A stretch of DNA of 64,000 nt from an uncultured Methanobrevibacter sp. (GTDB lineage: Archaea > Methanobacteriota > Methanobacteria > Methanobacteriales > Methanobacteriaceae). The translations under genes were made by a program, and so were the position numbers. The notes below the pieces were generated by a model, which saw nothing but the letters and a program-made list of their open reading frames with translations, was not told where the DNA came from and did not search any database. Below, piece by piece: positions 63,494-64,000 of this stretch. The stretch's first letter is position 1; the number at the start of each line of letters is the position of its first letter. Location: the NCBI GenBank assembly GCA_900314605.1, contig OMVX01000001.1, positions 1 to 64,000 on the forward strand. The letters are read 5' to 3'.

Positions 63494-64000
63494 TTGAAAG
63501 CTGTAATTTTAAGTGCAGGTGAAGGAACTCGAATGAGACCATTGACTATTACTAAGCCAAAAACTATGTTACCTGTTGCTGGAAAACCAATTATTCAATA
63601 TAATATAGAAGCTTTAAGAGATTGTGGTATAACAGATATTCTTTTAATTGTAGGATATAAAGAAGAAATGGTTAGAAATTATTTTAAAGATGGAAAACAT
63701 TTGGGGGTTAACATTTCTTATAAAACACAAACTAATTTAGCAGGAACAGCAAATGCAATTGGTTATGCTAAGGACTTTATTGATGATAGTCTTATAGTTC
63801 TTAATGGAGATATTATTTTAGATGTGTCTATTTTATCTGAAATAATTTCAGATTATGAGGAAAATAAACCTGATTCTTTAATGGTTTTAAAAGAAGTTGA
63901 TGATCCAACTCGTTTTGGAGTAGTTGAACTTAAAGAGGATCATGTTGTACATATTGTTGAAAAGCCAGAATTAGAAGATGCTCCAAGTAATTTAGCAAAT
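63494..64000 (+). CDS. glmU: Sugar-1-phosphate nucleotidyltransferase, probably GlmU (cut by window end)
   Basis: First 169 codons only; the gene runs past 64000. MKAVILSAGEGTRMRPLTITKPKTMLPVAGKPII is the nucleotidyltransferase signature, with the GxGTRxxPLT loop at residues ~9-19. VLNGDIILD is the metal-binding site, TNLAGTANAIGYAKDFI the nucleotide specificity region, and FGVVELKEDHVVHIVEKPE the sugar site. Downstream of glmM, the archaeal bifunctional GlmU (acetyltransferase plus uridylyltransferase) is the best guess; a dTDP-glucose synthase-like enzyme is an alternative until the C-terminal half is seen. TTG start with AGGAGG eight bases upstream. Confidence 0.85.
   Translation, partial: MKAVILSAGEGTRMRPLTITKPKTMLPVAGKPIIQYNIEALRDCGITDILLIVGYKEEMVRNYFKDGKHLGVNISYKTQTNLAGTANAIGYAKDFIDDSLIVLNGDIILDVSILSEIISDYEENKPDSLMVLKEVDDPTRFGVVELKEDHVVHIVEKPELEDAPSNLAN

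Overview
The window is chromosomal DNA of a methanogenic archaeon of the order Methanobacteriales, most likely the genus Methanosphaera or a close relative. The evidence is very AT-rich DNA, archaeal information-processing genes (TBP, Cdc6/Orc1, FEN-1, archaeal topoisomerase IA, aIF6, L39e, L31e, LX, S19e, S3Ae, RNase P Rpp21-type subunit, PDCD5) and methanogen cofactor genes (AksA/AksD for coenzyme B, MptE for methanopterin). There is also an NrpR nitrogen repressor, AglB N-glycosylation and a large beta-helix adhesin of the type common in gut Methanobacteriales. The genus is an inference; the order is well supported. Shine-Dalgarno boxes (GGTGAT, GAGGAT, GGAGG) are clear in front of most genes and were used to correct starts. 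Several genes start with TTG or GTG.

Layout. 1-13.6 kb: SecG/Sec61-beta, tRNA-Glu(CTC), a lone class II amidotransferase-like protein, purB, a membrane protein, then the nitrogen-control pair nrpR-glnA with a textbook NrpR operator in front of glnA. Next come a tautomerase, an MFS exporter, a ThiF/MoeB-like protein, an aldo/keto reductase fused to ferredoxin motifs, and an intron-bearing elongator tRNA-Met. 13.9-20.1 kb: the S-adenosyl/inosylhomocysteine hydrolase and a DUF2119 protein, convergent with a minus-strand series aksA-aksD-DUF98-fen. 20.4-26.7 kb: CYTH protein, tbp, a phosphoserine phosphatase fused to a long coiled coil, a headless ion-channel gene and topA. 27-33 kb: a tocopherol-cyclase-like protein, pyruvate kinase and aglB.

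33.2-45 kb is the translation/secretion cluster: DRG GTPase, AK6-like kinase, RNase P subunit, CRM protein, S19e, PDCD5, PP-loop ATPase, L39e, L31e, aIF6, LX, prefoldin alpha and ftsY. A 3.2-kb adhesin gene on the opposite strand sits between prefoldin and ftsY. 45-53 kb: tautomerase, dCTP deaminase/dUTPase, an acetolactate-synthase-like enzyme, a GerW-DUF2953 pair, a class V aminotransferase, mptE and cdc6. Cdc6 is followed by about 800 bp rich in palindromes. 53.6-64 kb: archease-rtcB (RNA ligation), a methylthioadenosine phosphorylase-family gene, a ferredoxin / iron-sulfur flavoprotein / NifX-like set, a possible non-coding RNA, S3Ae, DUF92, rubredoxin, phosphoglycerate mutase, glmM and the start of glmU (UDP-GlcNAc synthesis).

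Much of the content is housekeeping. From memory, the order from the homocysteine hydrolase through tbp/topA/aglB to glmM largely follows Methanothermobacter thermautotrophicus, so the adhesin, the tocopherol-cyclase-like gene and the channel remnant stand out as accessory. The most interesting loci are: the nested hairpin and palindromes beside cdc6; complementarity between the tRNA-Met intron and its 3' trailer; a frame break in the adhesin signal peptide; a flavoprotein gene with no ATG, GTG or TTG start; and a possible RNA gene upstream of the S3Ae gene. I found no CRISPR array, insertion sequence, prophage or complete novel multi-gene system.
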